A stretch of DNA of 7,070 nucleotides from positions 1 through 7,070 of the forward strand of contig CAYVJW010000085.1 in NCBI GenBank assembly GCA_964451885.1, given 5' to 3'. Made by a program: the position numbers and the translations under genes. A model generated the notes under the pieces. That model worked only from the letters and a program-made list of their open reading frames with translations, was not told where the DNA came from and made no database searches. Shown here one piece after another: positions 6,538-7,070 of this stretch (within the stretch, counting starts at the first letter, position 1; each line of letters starts with the position of its first letter). This DNA is from CAYVJW01 sp964451885 (GTDB lineage Bacteria > Patescibacteriota > Gracilibacteria > UBA4473).

Positions 6538-6563
6538 AATATTAACCGAACAAGGTTTGTCAA
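6536..6563 (-). promoter_or_regulatory. Transposase promoter, leaderless geometry
   Basis: On the - strand a perfect -35 box TTGACA (6563-6558) and a -10 box TATTAT (6541-6536) are 16 bases apart. The transposase ATG follows the -10 box after 6 bases, so the predicted transcript starts at or beside the start codon. A strong promoter inside an insertion sequence is unusual, and a leaderless transcript could be a way of limiting translation. Confidence 0.75.
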
Positions 6564-6601
6564 AAGAAAATCAGTGAAATAGGCATAGGTACGGTGTTTT
6601 A

Positions 6602-6774
6602 CAAAAAAAGCACGTCAGGATATCCCCAGACTAGCTATTCATGATTTGAACGTTGGAAGATCCGTTTTAGGCTGGAGTACTGTAATCAAAGGCATTATGA
6701 AAATTGGATTTCCAGAACATATTCATAAACAAGCACAAAGATTCAAAAAGAAACAAATACTTAGGAAGCTATAA
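6602..6774 (+). pseudogene. 3' part of the small gene split by the insertion sequence
   Basis: An open frame of about 57 codons runs right of the inserted element to TAA at 6772-6774. It includes Q-D-I-P-R-L-A-I-H-D-L-N-V-G-R-S, then G-W-S-T-V-I-K-G-I, and ends with a very basic tail (R-F-K-K-K-Q-I-L-R-K-L). No start codon or ribosome binding site suits it as a separate gene, and its frame continues that of the fragment ending at 4847. The mixed charged and hydrophobic composition looks like real protein, but I recognise no family. Its end lies 16 bases from the end of the convergent ISAzo13-type remnant. Confidence 0.5.
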
Positions 6775-6790
6775 AAAACAACCTCCTAAA

Positions 6791-7042
6791 TCAATCGATT
6801 TTCCCCCTTTGTGGAGAGATTTTATAATTCCAATCACCATGAAACATGTATTTAAATATATTTACATTTTCTAATTCTTCGTCAGAAACTTTAATTCCTT
6901 TTTCATAAAAATTTTCATCAACTTTTGCTTTAATTTTTAGTCCCGTTTTTGTTTTTGTATTAGCAATGAGATTTACAACTGTAGCTCTATCAACGAGAGG
7001 TTTTCCCCTCCAATTTAAGGATGTTCCAAAAGATGGACATGC
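6791..7042 (-). pseudogene. C-terminal remnant of an ISAzo13-family transposase
   Basis: Read on the - strand, 83 codons end at TGA 6793-6791 and closely match the C-terminal end of ISAzo13-family DDE transposases. N-W-R-G-K-P-L-V begins at residue 10, followed by V-V-N-L-I-A-N-T-K-T-K-T-G-L-K, Y-E-K-G-I-K-V-S-D-E-E-L and F-H-G-D-W-N-Y-K-I-S-P. An in-frame TAA (7045-7043) cuts it off upstream, and the sequence beyond about 7018 no longer resembles the expected I-E-H-x-L-F region. The catalytic part is therefore missing and the piece is a dead fragment, unless the rest lies in another frame beyond the window. Terminal repeats were not identified. Confidence 0.75.
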
Positions 7043-7070
7043 TTATTTTTTAAAGGCGATCTTGATCACC

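Larger units (their letters stand above)
4848..6596 (-). mobile_element. IS1634-family-like insertion sequence
   Basis: An element of about 1.75 kb carries a single intact DDE transposase gene. Borders are inferred, not proven. TTTTA occurs just outside both ends (4843-4847 and 6597-6601), within longer imperfect repeats GTTTTTTAG/GTGTTTTAC, and a 5-bp or slightly longer target duplication fits the family. Near both ends the same hexamer GTACCT points inward (4849-4854 on the + strand; 6592-6587 on the - strand), but I cannot extend it to a long terminal inverted repeat. The true ends could be shifted by several bases. The best support is that removing the segment restores an open reading frame on the + strand. 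Confidence 0.6.

Noticed and set aside
4831..6663. 9-bp inverted repeat GGATCTTCC (4831-4839) and GGAAGATCC (6655-6663) flanking the insertion sequence, with T-CCGTTTT(TT)AGG also present at both sites
   Set aside because: Tested as terminal inverted repeats, but similarity stops after 9 bases, and the right copy lies inside the open frame of the split gene. The TTTTA borders give an in-frame rejoining and fit better.
6761..6789. Inverted repeat TTAGGA/TCCTAA between the split gene and the ISAzo13 remnant, considered as a shared terminator
   Set aside because: Only 6 perfect pairs with a long A-rich loop and no following T-run, so too weak to call.
4811..7069. 11-bp direct repeat ATCTTGATCAC at 4811-4821 and 7059-7069
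   Set aside because: Several 11-base repeats are expected by chance in a 7-kb AT-rich window, and the flanks do not match.

Overview
The window is AT-rich bacterial DNA that uses the standard code: TGA acts as a genuine stop at 2226-2228. Compact genes, almost no Shine-Dalgarno sequences, and promoters lying directly against start codons fit a small-genome uncultured bacterium, for example the candidate phyla radiation/Patescibacteria. That placement is inference only; no marker gene is present. The region looks accessory: toxin-antitoxin genes, an uncharacterised gene pair, a partial tRNA, one full-length insertion sequence, a gene split by it, and a fragment of a second transposase.

Layout. 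111-149: a strong promoter with an overlapping operator-like dyad. 152-715 (+): a HicA-type toxin and a small partner with a C-terminal ribbon-helix-helix domain. 756-779: a perfect 10-bp hairpin. 855-2551 (+): two genes joined by an ATGA overlap, a 457-residue protein (two related beta-rich domains plus a C-terminal domain with a D-x-Y-D motif) and a 108-residue three-helix membrane protein. 2552-2968: no protein gene, but the 3' half of a tRNA-Thr(TGT) ending in an encoded CCA at 2717, with a degenerate 5' half. 2969-4591 (-): a Kef-type CPA2 cation:proton antiporter with an RCK/TrkA-N domain. About 4848-6596 (-): an IS1634-family-like insertion sequence with an apparently intact 550-residue DDE transposase. 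It sits inside a small + strand gene whose halves (4736-4847 and 6602-6774) rejoin in frame when the element and one TTTTA repeat are removed. 6791-7042 (-): the C-terminal remnant of an ISAzo13-family transposase.

How the parts relate. The partner protein probably neutralises HicA and represses the pair through the dyad. The 457/108-residue pair is translationally coupled and could be an effector with a membrane-bound partner; an effector/immunity pair is a hypothesis only. The partial tRNA could be the far end of an element integrated at a tRNA-Thr gene, which would place the genes left of about 2672 inside that element and the antiporter outside it. The right third is a site of repeated transposon insertion. 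Several promoters lie so close to their start codons that leaderless or near-leaderless mRNAs are expected.
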